Source: Albibacterium profundi (GTDB lineage: Bacteria; Bacteroidota; Bacteroidia; Sphingobacteriales; Sphingobacteriaceae). From it: a stretch of 64,000 nucleotides of DNA. The stretch is from the NCBI RefSeq assembly GCF_042159835.1, contig NZ_JBBVGT010000002.1, forward strand, positions 930,001 to 994,000. The letters run 5' to 3'. The position numbers and the translations under genes are program-made. Each line of letters opens with the position of its first letter. Within the stretch, counting starts at the first letter, position 1. Below, in pieces: positions 8,350-17,214 of this stretch. Under the pieces are notes generated by a model, which saw only the letters and a program-made list of their open reading frames with translations, made no database searches and was not told where the DNA came from.

Positions 8350-8928
8350 ATGAGAAAGTTATTATTCGGACTTATTGGCTTATTGGTCATCTCCACGCTA
8401 AGTTCTTGTGGATATAATACAATGGTAGAACTTGACGAAAATGTTAAAGCCAAATGGGCTCAAGTTGAAAATGCTTACCAAAGAAGAGCCGACCTCATTC
8501 CTAACCTGGTAAACACAGTGAAAGGAGCAGCCGAGTTCGAACAAGAAACATTAACCCAAGTTGTTGAAGCTAGAGCTAAAGCAACCTCCATTCAAGTTGA
8601 TGCTGATAATCTAACTCCGGAAGCAGTTGCGCAATTCCAACAAGCGCAAGGCGCTCTTTCACAGTCTCTCGGGCGCCTTCTAGCAACGGTAGAAGCCTAC
8701 CCGGACATCAAAGCAAATCAGAACTTTTTACAACTACAAGCTCAATTGGAGGGAACAGAAAATCGAATTTCAGTAGAAAGACGTGCATTCATTGAAGCTA
8801 CGCAACAATACAATGCGACCGTACGCAAGTTCCCTAATAATATTACGGCTGGAATTTTCGGCTTTAAGCAAAAGGGTTCATTTACTGCTGAAGCAGGCGC
8901 CGATCAAGCACCTGAGGTTCAATTTTAG
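8350..8928 (+). CDS. LemA family lipoprotein
   Basis: The protein has 192 residues from MRKLLFGLIG. A lipobox ending at Cys20-21 (TLSSCGYN) indicates a lipid-anchored protein. The helical LemA domain shows the family core VKAKWAQVENAYQRRADLIPN, VVEARAKAT and AYPDIKANQNFLQLQAQLEG. LemA proteins form coiled helical bundles; the function is unclear. A TTG codon three codons upstream is rejected in favour of the ATG. Two TPM-domain genes follow at once (5-base gap), the usual lemA-TPM arrangement, which suggests a joint envelope function. Confidence 0.93.
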   Translation: MRKLLFGLIGLLVISTLSSCGYNTMVELDENVKAKWAQVENAYQRRADLIPNLVNTVKGAAEFEQETLTQVVEARAKATSIQVDADNLTPEAVAQFQQAQGALSQSLGRLLATVEAYPDIKANQNFLQLQAQLEGTENRISVERRAFIEATQQYNATVRKFPNNITAGIFGFKQKGSFTAEAGADQAPEVQF

Positions 8929-8933
8929 ATATA

Positions 8934-9359
8934 ATGAAACTATTTAATACAGAGGAAGAAGAACGTTTAACACACGCGATCAATCTGGCTGAAAATCGTA
9001 CATCTGGAGAAATCCGACTATGCGTTGAGAAAAAGTGTGCAGGAGATGTCATTGAACAAGCTACCAAGCGCTTCAGACAACTGGACATGCATAAGACGGC
9101 GCTAAAGAACGGAATTCTGATCTTTCTTGCCTTAGACGATCATAAATTTGCGATTATTGGTGACGCCGGAATCGATCAGAAGGTGCCAGAAAACTTTTGG
9201 CAGGAAACGAAAGACTTAATGGTCGATTATTTCAAGAAAGATCTTTATGTTGATGGCTTGGTTGCCGGCATTGATCGTGCAGGCAAACAGCTCAAGACTT
9301 TTTTCCCCCGTTCGGATGATGATATAAATGAATTACCTGATGACATTGCCTATTTTTAG
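8934..9359 (+). CDS. TPM domain protein, cytosolic form
   Basis: The protein has 141 residues with no signal peptide. The TPM (phosphatase-like) fold is indicated by AINLAENRTSGEIRLCVEKK, KNGILIFLALDDHKFAIIGDAGID and GLVAGIDRAGKQLKTFFP. The TPM fold is found in phosphatase-like thylakoid and envelope proteins. It lies between lemA and a second TPM gene and its 3' end overlaps the next coding region by about 20 bases, so translation is coupled. Its substrate is unknown. Confidence 0.85.
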   Translation: MKLFNTEEEERLTHAINLAENRTSGEIRLCVEKKCAGDVIEQATKRFRQLDMHKTALKNGILIFLALDDHKFAIIGDAGIDQKVPENFWQETKDLMVDYFKKDLYVDGLVAGIDRAGKQLKTFFPRSDDDINELPDDIAYF

Positions 9360-10143
9360 ATTCCTTAGTACCCTCTTTCTTATAACCTTCATTACAAGTT
9401 TTGGTTACGGTCAGGATTTCCCAAGTAAGCCGAACCGGCTTGTGAATGATTATACCAATACGCTTAGTTCTGCTCAAGTTCAGCAGTTAGAAAGCAAGTT
9501 GGTAGCCTTCAATGATACGACCACTACACAGATTGCGGTCGTATTGATCAACTCACTTGGAGATTACGATGTTGCAGATTACGGTGTACGTCTAGCACAG
9601 AAATGGGGCATCGGTGGCGCTGAAAATGACAATGGGATCCTTCTTTTGGCATCGCTGGGTGATCGTAGAGTCACGATCCAAACCGGATATGGGGTCGAGG
9701 GTGCAGTGCCGGATGCTATTGCCTACCAAATTATCAACAATGAAATTAAACCAGCTTTTTCTAGACAGGACTATTACACGGGTTTGGATAGGGCGACCGA
9801 CGCTTTGATTTCCTATACAAAGGGAGAGTATAAAGCGAAGCCAAAAAAGAAACGCGAAGAAAGTTCAGGAGTTCCCTTTATCGTAATCATCGTTGTTATC
9901 TTTGTTATTCTTAGTATATTCTCAAAAGGTGGCGGTGGCCGCGGTGGTGGCAAGGTCATCGGCGGCCGTGGAAGCTCGGATCTTCTCTGGTGGACCTTGT
10001 TAAGTGGCATGGGTAGAGGCGGCCGTGGTGGCGGCTTTGGCGGCGGGGGAGGTTTCGGAGGCGGCGGTGGCTTCGGAGGTGGAGGTTTCGGAGGATTTGG
10101 CGGTGGAAGTTTTGGCGGTGGAGGTGCAAGCGGAAGCTGGTAA
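9340..10143 (+). CDS. Secreted TPM domain protein with Gly-rich tail (YgcG-like)
   Basis: The protein has 267 residues if the ATG at 9340 is used; an ATG at 9328 is also possible. A signal peptide ends near FGYGQ (about residue 25). The TPM domain follows (about residues 30-160: RLVNDYTNTLSSAQV, TQIAVVLINSLGDYDV, DNGILLLASLGDRRVTIQTGYGVEG), then a transmembrane helix (PFIVIIVVIFVILSIF, about residues 180-200), and a tail of about 65 residues of Gly with scattered Phe, Ser and Arg. This is the usual YgcG architecture. It overlaps the upstream TPM gene and ends a lemA-TPM-TPM unit. Confidence 0.88.
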   Translation: MTLPIFRFLSTLFLITFITSFGYGQDFPSKPNRLVNDYTNTLSSAQVQQLESKLVAFNDTTTTQIAVVLINSLGDYDVADYGVRLAQKWGIGGAENDNGILLLASLGDRRVTIQTGYGVEGAVPDAIAYQIINNEIKPAFSRQDYYTGLDRATDALISYTKGEYKAKPKKKREESSGVPFIVIIVVIFVILSIFSKGGGGRGGGKVIGGRGSSDLLWWTLLSGMGRGGRGGGFGGGGGFGGGGGFGGGGFGGFGGGSFGGGGASGSW

Positions 10144-10155
10144 ATTTGTAGAGCT

Positions 10156-10557
10156 ATGCTGAAAAGAGATTCCATTACTGCTCAAATGCAGCAGTTAAAC
10201 CAAGTATTGGCGAGGGTTAAGCGACTCATTATTGAAGACAATGAAGCTGAAGCGAAGCTAATGATTGAAGACAAACTATCGGACTACTTCAAGCTTCGAA
10301 TTGACCAATTGATGTCGATCGACGAAGATACTTTTGCTTACGAGATCAAGAAACTGCAATTTCAGCCAGAAGAGTTGGACACACTAGCTTACTTCATTGA
10401 TGAGTATGCCGGCCTGCAAGACGAATTGACAGAGCAGTTAAAAATGTACCGATACTACATTGAGCTTGTGGACTTCCTTGAAAAGGAGCATCAATATGTA
10501 TCCTTTGAACATACTTCCCGAAGAGCGTTACTCAAAAACCAACTAAACGACTTATAA
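10156..10557 (+). CDS. Small helical protein of unknown function
   Basis: The protein has 133 residues and is highly charged and helical throughout (MQQLNQVLARVKRLIIEDNEAEAK, ELTEQLKMYRYYIELVDFLE). There is no signal peptide or membrane segment. A weak likeness to DUF6483 is possible but unproven. It starts 12 bases after the TPM gene stop and so may belong to the lemA transcript. A convergent hairpin at 10567-10603 follows directly. Confidence 0.65.
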   Translation: MLKRDSITAQMQQLNQVLARVKRLIIEDNEAEAKLMIEDKLSDYFKLRIDQLMSIDEDTFAYEIKKLQFQPEELDTLAYFIDEYAGLQDELTEQLKMYRYYIELVDFLEKEHQYVSFEHTSRRALLKNQLNDL

Positions 10558-10566
10558 GAAATACTC

Positions 10567-10603
10567 TGTTAGGCGAATGGAACATTTTTCAATTCGCCTA
10601 ACA
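10567..10603. terminator. Bidirectional hairpin between the helical-protein gene and nnr
   Basis: A perfect 12-base stem (TGTTAGGCGAAT at 10567-10578, complement at 10592-10603) has a 13-base loop containing TTTTT. It includes the stop codon and last codons of nnr. It sits between two converging genes. Confidence 0.7.
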
Positions 10604-12080
10604 ATAAAGGTATCTGGGTTAGCAAGACCGTTGGAAGGACGACTGCATGTCCTTCTAACCGAAGCCTATCGCCGGCGCGTCCGTGAAGAAAACAGCCTAA
10701 AATGCAAGCTTCACGTGGCGAATAACCCTGTGCAATAAATGAAGTAAGCATCCCTGTTAATGCATCACCCATTCCTGCAATTGCCATCGCCGGATTACCT
10801 GTTGGATTAATCAACACCTCTCCTTTTTCCGTGATAATAAATGTGTATCGATTTTTAAGAACGATTGTAATCTTAAACTTTTGAGCATTCCTTCTAGCTA
10901 GTTGCAGACGTTGCCACCAGTTTTCAGACGGTCCAAAAAGTCGGTCAAACTCCTTCATATGCGGTGTTAACACTGTATCCGCAGGAAGCGCATTTAACAA
11001 CGTATCTTCCTTCGAAAGATAATTCAGGCCGTCGGCATCAATAATTAAGGGCGCATTCGCCTTTTTAAAAAGATCCGAAAGAAACGAAGCCCGGCGACCG
11101 AGACCAGGACCAAAAGCAATCGCTGAATATTTCACTCCTTCAAATAGCTCCTCAGAGCTTCCCAGCATAGCTTCGGGGAGACGCGCATACAAAGCGTGTC
11201 GCTCCTCCTCGGGCAAACAAACTGTAGCCAAACCAACTCCTGTGCGCAAGCACGCTTCTGTGGCAATCAGCGCCGCTCCGACTTTTCCGGCAGAACCTGC
11301 GTAAATTAAAGCATGACCATAGTTTCCTTTGTGGCTGAAGCTTTTTCGTTTATTATAAATTTCTTCAATATCGGCACTATCAATAAGATAATAATCGGAT
11401 GGTAGTTCTGCTAAAAATGCTTCCCGCAAACCGATATCAACAACATGAAAGTTTTCCATGTACTTGGCCGATTCAGGAAAAAAGAAGTTCAACTTAGGCC
11501 GTTGAAAGCTAATAACCTCATGGGCATAAAGAACCGTTCCATCATCATCAAGCTCGCCTTCACAGCGAAAACCAGTTGGCAAATCGACCGCCACCACACG
11601 TTTGCATTGTTGATTGATCATTTTTATAATCTCGGCGAGGGCTCTATCCAAAGGCCGATTGATTCCAACACCCAATATACTATCAATTAGAACCGACTCC
11701 GTCAGGCGTAAACCCAAACCGTCAAAATCCTGTAAGGACGTTCTTTCTAATTGGTGGATTGAAATTTGCCTTTCTTTAACCCGTTGCATATTGTAGGCAA
11801 AATCATCGCTCTGACGATGTCCCGTTGGTATAATGACGATATTGATATCGTCGTAGCCATCACATTGCAGGAGCAGCGATATGGCTAGTCCATCACCGCC
11901 GTTGTTGCCCGTTCCACAAAGGATGATAATCGGAGTATTTTTATCAGGGACCAAGCCTCTAAACACGCCTACAAAGGCCGAAGCAGCTCTGTCCATCAAT
12001 TCATGAGAGCTTATATTTTCCGACACCAAGCAGTCACTGTCAGCTAATTTGACCTGAGAAGCACTTATTATTTTTCGCAT
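10569..12080 (-). CDS. nnr: Bifunctional NAD(P)H-hydrate epimerase / ADP-dependent dehydratase
   Basis: The protein has 503 residues and repairs hydrated NADH/NADPH. The N-terminal YjeF epimerase domain (to about residue 215) shows ISASQVKLADSDC, IIILCGTGNNGGDGLAI and VAVDLPTGF. The C-terminal dehydratase domain (about 235-495) shows KGNYGHALIYAGSAGKVGAAL, VLTPHMKEFDRLFG and NPAMAIAGMGDALTGML with the ADP-binding Gly/Asp motif. This fusion is the common bacterial form. It converges on the helical-protein gene and is divergent from khtT. Confidence 0.95.
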   Translation of the reverse strand: MRKIISASQVKLADSDCLVSENISSHELMDRAASAFVGVFRGLVPDKNTPIIILCGTGNNGGDGLAISLLLQCDGYDDINIVIIPTGHRQSDDFAYNMQRVKERQISIHQLERTSLQDFDGLGLRLTESVLIDSILGVGINRPLDRALAEIIKMINQQCKRVVAVDLPTGFRCEGELDDDGTVLYAHEVISFQRPKLNFFFPESAKYMENFHVVDIGLREAFLAELPSDYYLIDSADIEEIYNKRKSFSHKGNYGHALIYAGSAGKVGAALIATEACLRTGVGLATVCLPEEERHALYARLPEAMLGSSEELFEGVKYSAIAFGPGLGRRASFLSDLFKKANAPLIIDADGLNYLSKEDTLLNALPADTVLTPHMKEFDRLFGPSENWWQRLQLARRNAQKFKITIVLKNRYTFIITEKGEVLINPTGNPAMAIAGMGDALTGMLTSFIAQGYSPREACILGCFLHGRAGDRLRLEGHAVVLPTVLLTQIPLLLGELKNVPFA

Positions 12081-12112
12081 TCTTGAATGTACGAAAAAGT
12101 CCTATTTTTTCA

Positions 12113-12120
12113 TAAATTTG
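12113..12120 (+). promoter_or_regulatory. Possible -7 element of the antiporter pair
   Basis: TAAATTTG fits TAnnTTTG and lies 58 bases before the ATG at 12179. The matching TTG is not at ideal spacing (27 bases upstream), so this is weak. Confidence 0.35.
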
Positions 12121-12178
12121 CATAAGGGTCAAAAGCTTGATGTTTTTGGCTATTAACTATTTACCAGAAAAATTGATT

Positions 12179-12664
12179 ATGTCGAATGTAAAAGAAACGG
12201 ATCTGATTGGTATTGGAAAAAAATATCAATTAGAAACGAGTTACGGAGATCACGTGGTAATTGTAATACATGATGACGGTCGTCGTGAAATCTATGAATT
12301 TGATGAAGTTGAAAGCGAATCGAAATGTGTATTGACTCTGAACGATGAAGAAGCGCGCCAAGTTGCAGGTATCATCGGCGGTCTATCATACAAACCTAAG
12401 GCTCTAGAAACCATTGAGGTGGCCTTAGACGATTTAATCATCGAATGGTATAAGGTTCCGAATGAAGCCAAAGCAATTAACAAGACCATTGGTGATTTAG
12501 AAGTTCGGAAAATGACAGGGGCATCCATCATTGCCGCGATAGAAGAGGATGAAACAACCATAAACCCAGGGCCAGATTTTGTTATTAATCCGAATACAAC
12601 TCTAATTGTTGCCGGTAAGAGAAATCATATCAAACTATTAAAACAAATACTATTAGATAAATAA
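12179..12664 (+). CDS. Regulatory subunit of a cation/proton antiporter (KhtT-like)
   Basis: The protein has 161 residues from MSNVKETDLIGIGKKY. The C-terminal part (about residues 75-160) is an RCK_C/TrkA-C domain (LEVRKMTGASIIAAIEED, FVINPNTTLIVAGKRNHI) that binds a regulatory ligand. The N-terminal domain resembles KhtT (HVVIVIHDDGRREIYEFD). It would gate the membrane subunit encoded 22 bases downstream. The KhtT-KhtU pair in Bacillus exports K+ in exchange for H+ and responds to methylglyoxal or alkalinity; whether that applies here is inference. The ATG at 12179 is preferred over a TTG/ATG pair at 12137. Confidence 0.85.
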   Translation: MSNVKETDLIGIGKKYQLETSYGDHVVIVIHDDGRREIYEFDEVESESKCVLTLNDEEARQVAGIIGGLSYKPKALETIEVALDDLIIEWYKVPNEAKAINKTIGDLEVRKMTGASIIAAIEEDETTINPGPDFVINPNTTLIVAGKRNHIKLLKQILLDK

Positions 12665-12686
12665 GTAAAGACACTCAAAACGGAAC

Positions 12687-13934
12687 ATGAATACGCTCAT
12701 TTTAGAAATTGGAATTGCAGTTGGTTTGGTAGCCTTGGTGGGCCTGATATCAAACAAACTTCGAGTATCGGTAATTCCTTTTTTTATTTTGATTGGGATG
12801 ATCCTTGGGCCGAACGCGCCTGATCTAGGAATAATTGACCTCCAGTTCAAGGAAAGCATGCCCTTTATTGAATTCATGGGTCGCTTAGGCGTGTTATTCC
12901 TATTATTCTACTTAGGACTGGAGTTTTCTGTTGGGCGACTCATTAAGTCAGGTAAATCAATTGTTACCGGAGGCACCATCTATGTATGTATCAACTTCGT
13001 CACCGGTCTACTGGTTGGATGGATGATGGGTTTACCTTTCGCCGAAATCATGGTGATTTGTGGTATCATGACGAGTTCATCCACAGCAATTGTGGCCAAA
13101 GTGCTAACAGATTTACGGCGAACGGCAAATCCGGAAACTGAAATCATCATGGGAATGATCATGTTTGATGATCTTTTTATTGCCATGCACATTTCCTTCC
13201 TTTCCGGCTTGGTGCTCAGCGGCGGAGGCTCTGTCTGGCAAGTGATCGGAACCTGCCTACTTGCTCTTGGCTTCATCCTTCTTTTCCTAATCCTAGGAAG
13301 AAAAGTAGTACCGGCTATCGACAAGCTGCTCTCAGTGAATTCATCTGAAATATTTATCCTTATCATCTTTGCTTTATTATTTATAACGGCGGGATTCTCA
13401 GAAAGCATTCATGTGGCTGAAGCTATTGGTGCTTTAATGGCCGGGCTTGTTTTGGCCGACTCTAAATATATTAAGCGTATTGAAGGTATGGTATTACCGT
13501 ATAAGGATTATTTCGGCGCCATGTTCTTCTTTAGCTTCGGCCTCTCTATAGACCCGACCACGTTAGGCGGTGCAGTACAGTGGGCAGCAATAGCCGCCGG
13601 CCTAACGATCATTGCCAACCTTGCATCCGGCTACTTTGCGACAAAGATCTCTAAGATGAAGAAACGTCTCTCGTTTGATATTGGCTTCACCCTATCGGCC
13701 CGGGGAGAATTCTCCATCATTATGGCAAATATAGGGAAAGCAGGAGGGCTCAATCCGATTATCCAATCGTTTGTGGTGGTGTATGTTCTTATATTAAGTA
13801 TCGTTGCACCGATACTCACGAAGGAATCAAGAACCATTTGGAAGCAAACCCTGGGGCGGAACGAGGTTGACAAAACCGTCCAACCAACGAAGACCCTTCA
13901 AGATCTTGAGCAAAAGGGGGAAAGAAGAAGTTAA
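12687..13934 (+). CDS. Cation:proton antiporter, CPA2 family (KhtU/KefB-like)
   Basis: The protein has 415 residues and about 12 transmembrane segments. Family motifs are LILEIGIAVGLVALVGLI at the N terminus, MGRLGVLFLLFYLGLEFS, TSSSTAIVAKVLTDLRR and AEAIGALMAGLVLADS. No RCK domain is fused; the regulatory subunit is the separate gene just upstream. This separates it from KefC-type proteins with a fused TrkA domain. It ends eight bases from a convergent DUF59 gene, with a short hairpin across the boundary. Confidence 0.92.
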   Translation: MNTLILEIGIAVGLVALVGLISNKLRVSVIPFFILIGMILGPNAPDLGIIDLQFKESMPFIEFMGRLGVLFLLFYLGLEFSVGRLIKSGKSIVTGGTIYVCINFVTGLLVGWMMGLPFAEIMVICGIMTSSSTAIVAKVLTDLRRTANPETEIIMGMIMFDDLFIAMHISFLSGLVLSGGGSVWQVIGTCLLALGFILLFLILGRKVVPAIDKLLSVNSSEIFILIIFALLFITAGFSESIHVAEAIGALMAGLVLADSKYIKRIEGMVLPYKDYFGAMFFFSFGLSIDPTTLGGAVQWAAIAAGLTIIANLASGYFATKISKMKKRLSFDIGFTLSARGEFSIIMANIGKAGGLNPIIQSFVVVYVLILSIVAPILTKESRTIWKQTLGRNEVDKTVQPTKTLQDLEQKGERRS

Positions 13935-13943
13935 CTCCCCTTT
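13913..13943. terminator. Short convergent hairpin
   Basis: AAAGGGG at 13913-13919 pairs with CCCCTTT at 13937-13943. It spans the end of the antiporter gene and the end of the convergent DUF59 gene. The stem is only 7 bases, so the call is moderate. Confidence 0.4.
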
Positions 13944-14262
13944 ACATAAACCCGAGCTCCAAACGAGCTTCGTCGCTCATCATACTTCTATCCCAAGCCG
14001 GGTCAAAAGTAAGCTCAACCAATGCATTTTCTACCTTGTCAACGCTTTCTATCTTTTCTTGAACCTCGTTGATGATCCCATCGGCAACCGGGCAGTTTGG
14101 TGCAGTCAATGTCATAATAACTTTTGCTGTACCATCCTCTTTGGTAATGATTTCATAAACCAATCCCAGCTCAACGATATTAACGGGTATTTCCGGATCA
14201 AAGACACTTTCTAAAGCTTCTTTAATCTGATCCGCTACCCCTAATTTATCTAATACAATCAT
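13942..14262 (-). CDS. Metal-sulfur cluster assembly factor (DUF59/MIP18 family)
   Basis: The protein has 106 residues. The DUF59 core is VFDPEIPVNIVELGLVYEI and the conserved Cys is in LTAPNCPVADGIINEVQEKI; VELTFDPAWDRSMMSDEARLELGF is the PaaD/SufT-type C terminus. These proteins help mature Fe-S proteins in the cytosol. No suf genes are nearby. It lies 11 bases downstream of uvrA on the same strand, probably in its transcript. Confidence 0.9.
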   Translation of the reverse strand: MIVLDKLGVADQIKEALESVFDPEIPVNIVELGLVYEIITKEDGTAKVIMTLTAPNCPVADGIINEVQEKIESVDKVENALVELTFDPAWDRSMMSDEARLELGFM

Positions 14263-14273
14263 ACTATTTGAAT

Positions 14274-17132
14274 TTAATTAATCATTTCACTATTTATTCC
14301 TAACTCCGCGGCTATGAAACGTGCTGTTTCACTTCGTTTACTTTTCGCTAGCTTCTCAGGTGTCCCTGAGAATACGAGCTGACCGCCTCGCATTCCTCCC
14401 TCAGGACCCATATCAATCACATAGTCTGCAACTTTAACGACGTCCATATTATGCTCAATCACCAAAACCGTATTCCCCCGATCTACAAGTCTATTGAGAA
14501 CCCCCAGCAACACACTTACATCTTCAAAATGCAAACCCGTCGTCGGTTCATCTAGAATATAGAACGTTTTGCCGGTATCTTTTTTTGACAGTTCGGTAGC
14601 TAACTTAACCCGTTGTGCTTCCCCACCCGATAAAGATACGGAAGACTGTCCCAATGTAAGGTAACCCAAGCCGACATCATTTAACGTTTTAACCTTGCGG
14701 TAAATAGCAGGTATAGGTTCAAAAAACTCCATCGCGTCGGATACGCGCATGTCCAATACGTCACTAATCGATTTCCCTCGATATCTTACTTCCAAGGTCT
14801 CTCTGTTATAGCGCTTACCTTGACAGGTTTCGCATGGGACCTGGACATCCGGCAGGAAGTTCATCTCGATCACCTTCATTCCGGCCCCTTTACAGGTTTC
14901 ACAACGTCCGCCCTTCACATTAAAAGAGAAACGACCGGGTTTGTAACCTCTAATTTTAGCTTCTGGTAATTGTACAAATAAATTACGAATATCCGAAAAA
15001 ACACCCGTGTAAGTGGACGGATTCGATCTGGGCGTGCGACCGATAGGAGACTGGTCAATTTCAATTACTTTATCCACATGCTCCAAACCTTGAATACTTC
15101 CGTAAGGAAGCGGTATCTTCTTGGCTCTAAAGATGTATTTATTTAGAATGGGATAGAGGGTCTCTGTAATCAAACTCGATTTTCCACTACCCGACACGCC
15201 CGTAACTGCGATAAAAGTCCCTAAAGGAAAGCTTACGGTTACGTTTTTCAAATTGTTTCCTTTAGCATTCTCCAGCGTCAGATAATTCCCGTTACCTTCT
15301 CTACGCTCTGCTGGCACGACGATCGACCGACGTTCTGTGAGATAATCTGCCGTTAGTGTGCGACTGTGCTCAATAACTTGCGGGACACCTTGGGCAACCA
15401 CTTCACCGCCATGAGAGCCAGCTGCAGGTCCCATATCAATCACATAATCGGCCGCGAGAATCATATCTTTATCGTGTTCCACAACGAGAACACTATTACC
15501 TAAATCGCGTAACTCCTTTAATGCATTGATTAGGCGTTCATTGTCCCTTTGATGAAGACCGATACTTGGTTCATCTAAAATGTACAGTACATTCACCAAT
15601 TGCGACCCGATCTGTGTTGCAAGACGTATACGCTGTGCTTCCCCTCCTGAAAGTGTCTTAGCGGTACGATTTAACGTTAAATAGTCGAGCCCTACATCAA
15701 GCAAGAAGCCTAGCCGAGAACGGATTTCCTTTAAAATCTCGACGGCAATCACTTTCTGTCGGTCATTCAACCGGTTCTCTAGCCCCTGGAACCATTCAGC
15801 TAATCCAGCAATGTCCATCTCCGCTAACTGTGCAATATTCTTATCGTCCACTTTAAAGTGCAGGGCTTCCTTCTTTAGTCGCGCGCCCTGACAAACGGGA
15901 CATGTCTTCAGCGAACGGAAGTCATCGAAGTCGCCCGCCCCACCTTTCTGCTCATGCTGCTCCTCCCATTGTTTAATCAGCCCTTCGAACGTAATTTTAT
16001 AGTTCTTTACATTCCACTTATTATAGGAAACAGGTACGCTTATTATATCAGGTGCACCGTGAAAAATCAGATCTAGATGTTCTTCTGATAGATCCTTGAT
16101 TGGCGTTGTTAATGAAAAACCATATTGTTTACCCAGTGCCTTTAATTGTTGGAAGGTCCAATTGTCTTTGTATTCACCGATAGGCAAGATACCGCCGCGC
16201 ATAATGCTCAGCGTATCATCAGGGATAACGCTTTCCCGATCCAATTGAAATACGTAACCTAATCCGTCACAGTTACTACATGCGCCATAGGGAGAGTTGA
16301 ACGAAAATGTATTTGGCTGTGGCTCATCATAGGAAATCCCCGAATCGGGATCCATTAGAAAACGACTAAAGAAAAATTCATCGTTAGCAGCATTGCTGAT
16401 CTTAATAACCCCGCGTGCATGTTTCATCGCTTGCTGGACGGAACTTATAAGCCGCTTCTTATCTTTGTTGCTTACAAGAAGTCGGTCAATCACCACTTCA
16501 ATATCGTGAGTCTTATAACGGTCAACCTGCATTTTTGGCTTTAAATCCAATAATTCACCGTCGACCCGCACCTTTACAAATCCTTGTTTTCTAATTTGCT
16601 CAAAAAGCTCTCTATAATGTCCTTTTCTTCCTTTTACAACCGGGGCAAGGATATTTATTGCTTGATCATCAAATTGGTCTAAAATCTTTTCTATGATTTG
16701 ATCCTCTGACAAGCGAGCCATCTTCTTACCTGATGCATAAGAGAAGGCCTCGCTTGCACGAGCGTACAGGAGACGAAGAAAATCATAAACCTCTGTAATG
16801 GTACCAACCGTTGATCGCGGGTTCTTGCTCGTAGTCTTTTGCTCAATGGCAATTACAGGACTTAGACCCGATATTTTATCGACATCAGGACGTTCTAGGC
16901 CACCTAAAAATTGACGGCTGTAGGCACTGAATGTTTCAAGGTACCGACGTTGGCCCTCAGCATAAATAGTATCGAATGCCAGGGAAGATTTTCCACTTCC
17001 ACTTAACCCTGTTATAACGACTAGCTTGTTACGCGGAAAGCTGACATCAATATTTTTTAGATTATGAACCCGTGCACCATAAACTTCAATTTCATTTTGC
17101 TCCTCTAAATCAGGAATAGTATTATTAACCAT
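14274..17132 (-). CDS. uvrA: Excinuclease ABC subunit UvrA
   Basis: The protein has 952 residues and is the damage-recognition ATPase of nucleotide excision repair. It has two ABC modules: Walker A motifs GLSGSGKSSLAFDT near residue 45 and GVSGSGKSSLITETLY near 655, and two LSGGEAQR signatures. Zinc-binding CxxC pairs are seen in CSNCDGLGY, CPVCQGARL, CETCKGAGMK and CETCQGKRYN. Length fits the family. UvrB is encoded on the same strand about 9 kb downstream. A promoter-like CAAAAATA (minus-strand TATTTTTG) lies upstream at 17179-17186. Confidence 0.98.
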   Translation of the reverse strand: MVNNTIPDLEEQNEIEVYGARVHNLKNIDVSFPRNKLVVITGLSGSGKSSLAFDTIYAEGQRRYLETFSAYSRQFLGGLERPDVDKISGLSPVIAIEQKTTSKNPRSTVGTITEVYDFLRLLYARASEAFSYASGKKMARLSEDQIIEKILDQFDDQAINILAPVVKGRKGHYRELFEQIRKQGFVKVRVDGELLDLKPKMQVDRYKTHDIEVVIDRLLVSNKDKKRLISSVQQAMKHARGVIKISNAANDEFFFSRFLMDPDSGISYDEPQPNTFSFNSPYGACSNCDGLGYVFQLDRESVIPDDTLSIMRGGILPIGEYKDNWTFQQLKALGKQYGFSLTTPIKDLSEEHLDLIFHGAPDIISVPVSYNKWNVKNYKITFEGLIKQWEEQHEQKGGAGDFDDFRSLKTCPVCQGARLKKEALHFKVDDKNIAQLAEMDIAGLAEWFQGLENRLNDRQKVIAVEILKEIRSRLGFLLDVGLDYLTLNRTAKTLSGGEAQRIRLATQIGSQLVNVLYILDEPSIGLHQRDNERLINALKELRDLGNSVLVVEHDKDMILAADYVIDMGPAAGSHGGEVVAQGVPQVIEHSRTLTADYLTERRSIVVPAERREGNGNYLTLENAKGNNLKNVTVSFPLGTFIAVTGVSGSGKSSLITETLYPILNKYIFRAKKIPLPYGSIQGLEHVDKVIEIDQSPIGRTPRSNPSTYTGVFSDIRNLFVQLPEAKIRGYKPGRFSFNVKGGRCETCKGAGMKVIEMNFLPDVQVPCETCQGKRYNRETLEVRYRGKSISDVLDMRVSDAMEFFEPIPAIYRKVKTLNDVGLGYLTLGQSSVSLSGGEAQRVKLATELSKKDTGKTFYILDEPTTGLHFEDVSVLLGVLNRLVDRGNTVLVIEHNMDVVKVADYVIDMGPEGGMRGGQLVFSGTPEKLAKSKRSETARFIAAELGINSEMIN

Positions 17133-17178
17133 ATAAGACGCTCATTGATTTCGATCTTTATAAGTCAGATCAATTAAG

Positions 17179-17186
17179 CAAAAATA
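17179..17186 (-). promoter_or_regulatory. -7 promoter element of uvrA
   Basis: On the minus strand TATTTTTG matches TAnnTTTG and lies 47 bases before the uvrA ATG at 17132. No -33 TTG at ideal spacing was found. Confidence 0.45.
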
Positions 17187-17214
17187 CGGATAATAAAACG
17201 AAATTTTATGGTTG

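Noticed and set aside
9813..10175. Proline-rich open frame on the minus strand
   Set aside because: It is the reverse of the Gly-rich tail codons (GGN/NCC) of the secreted TPM protein.
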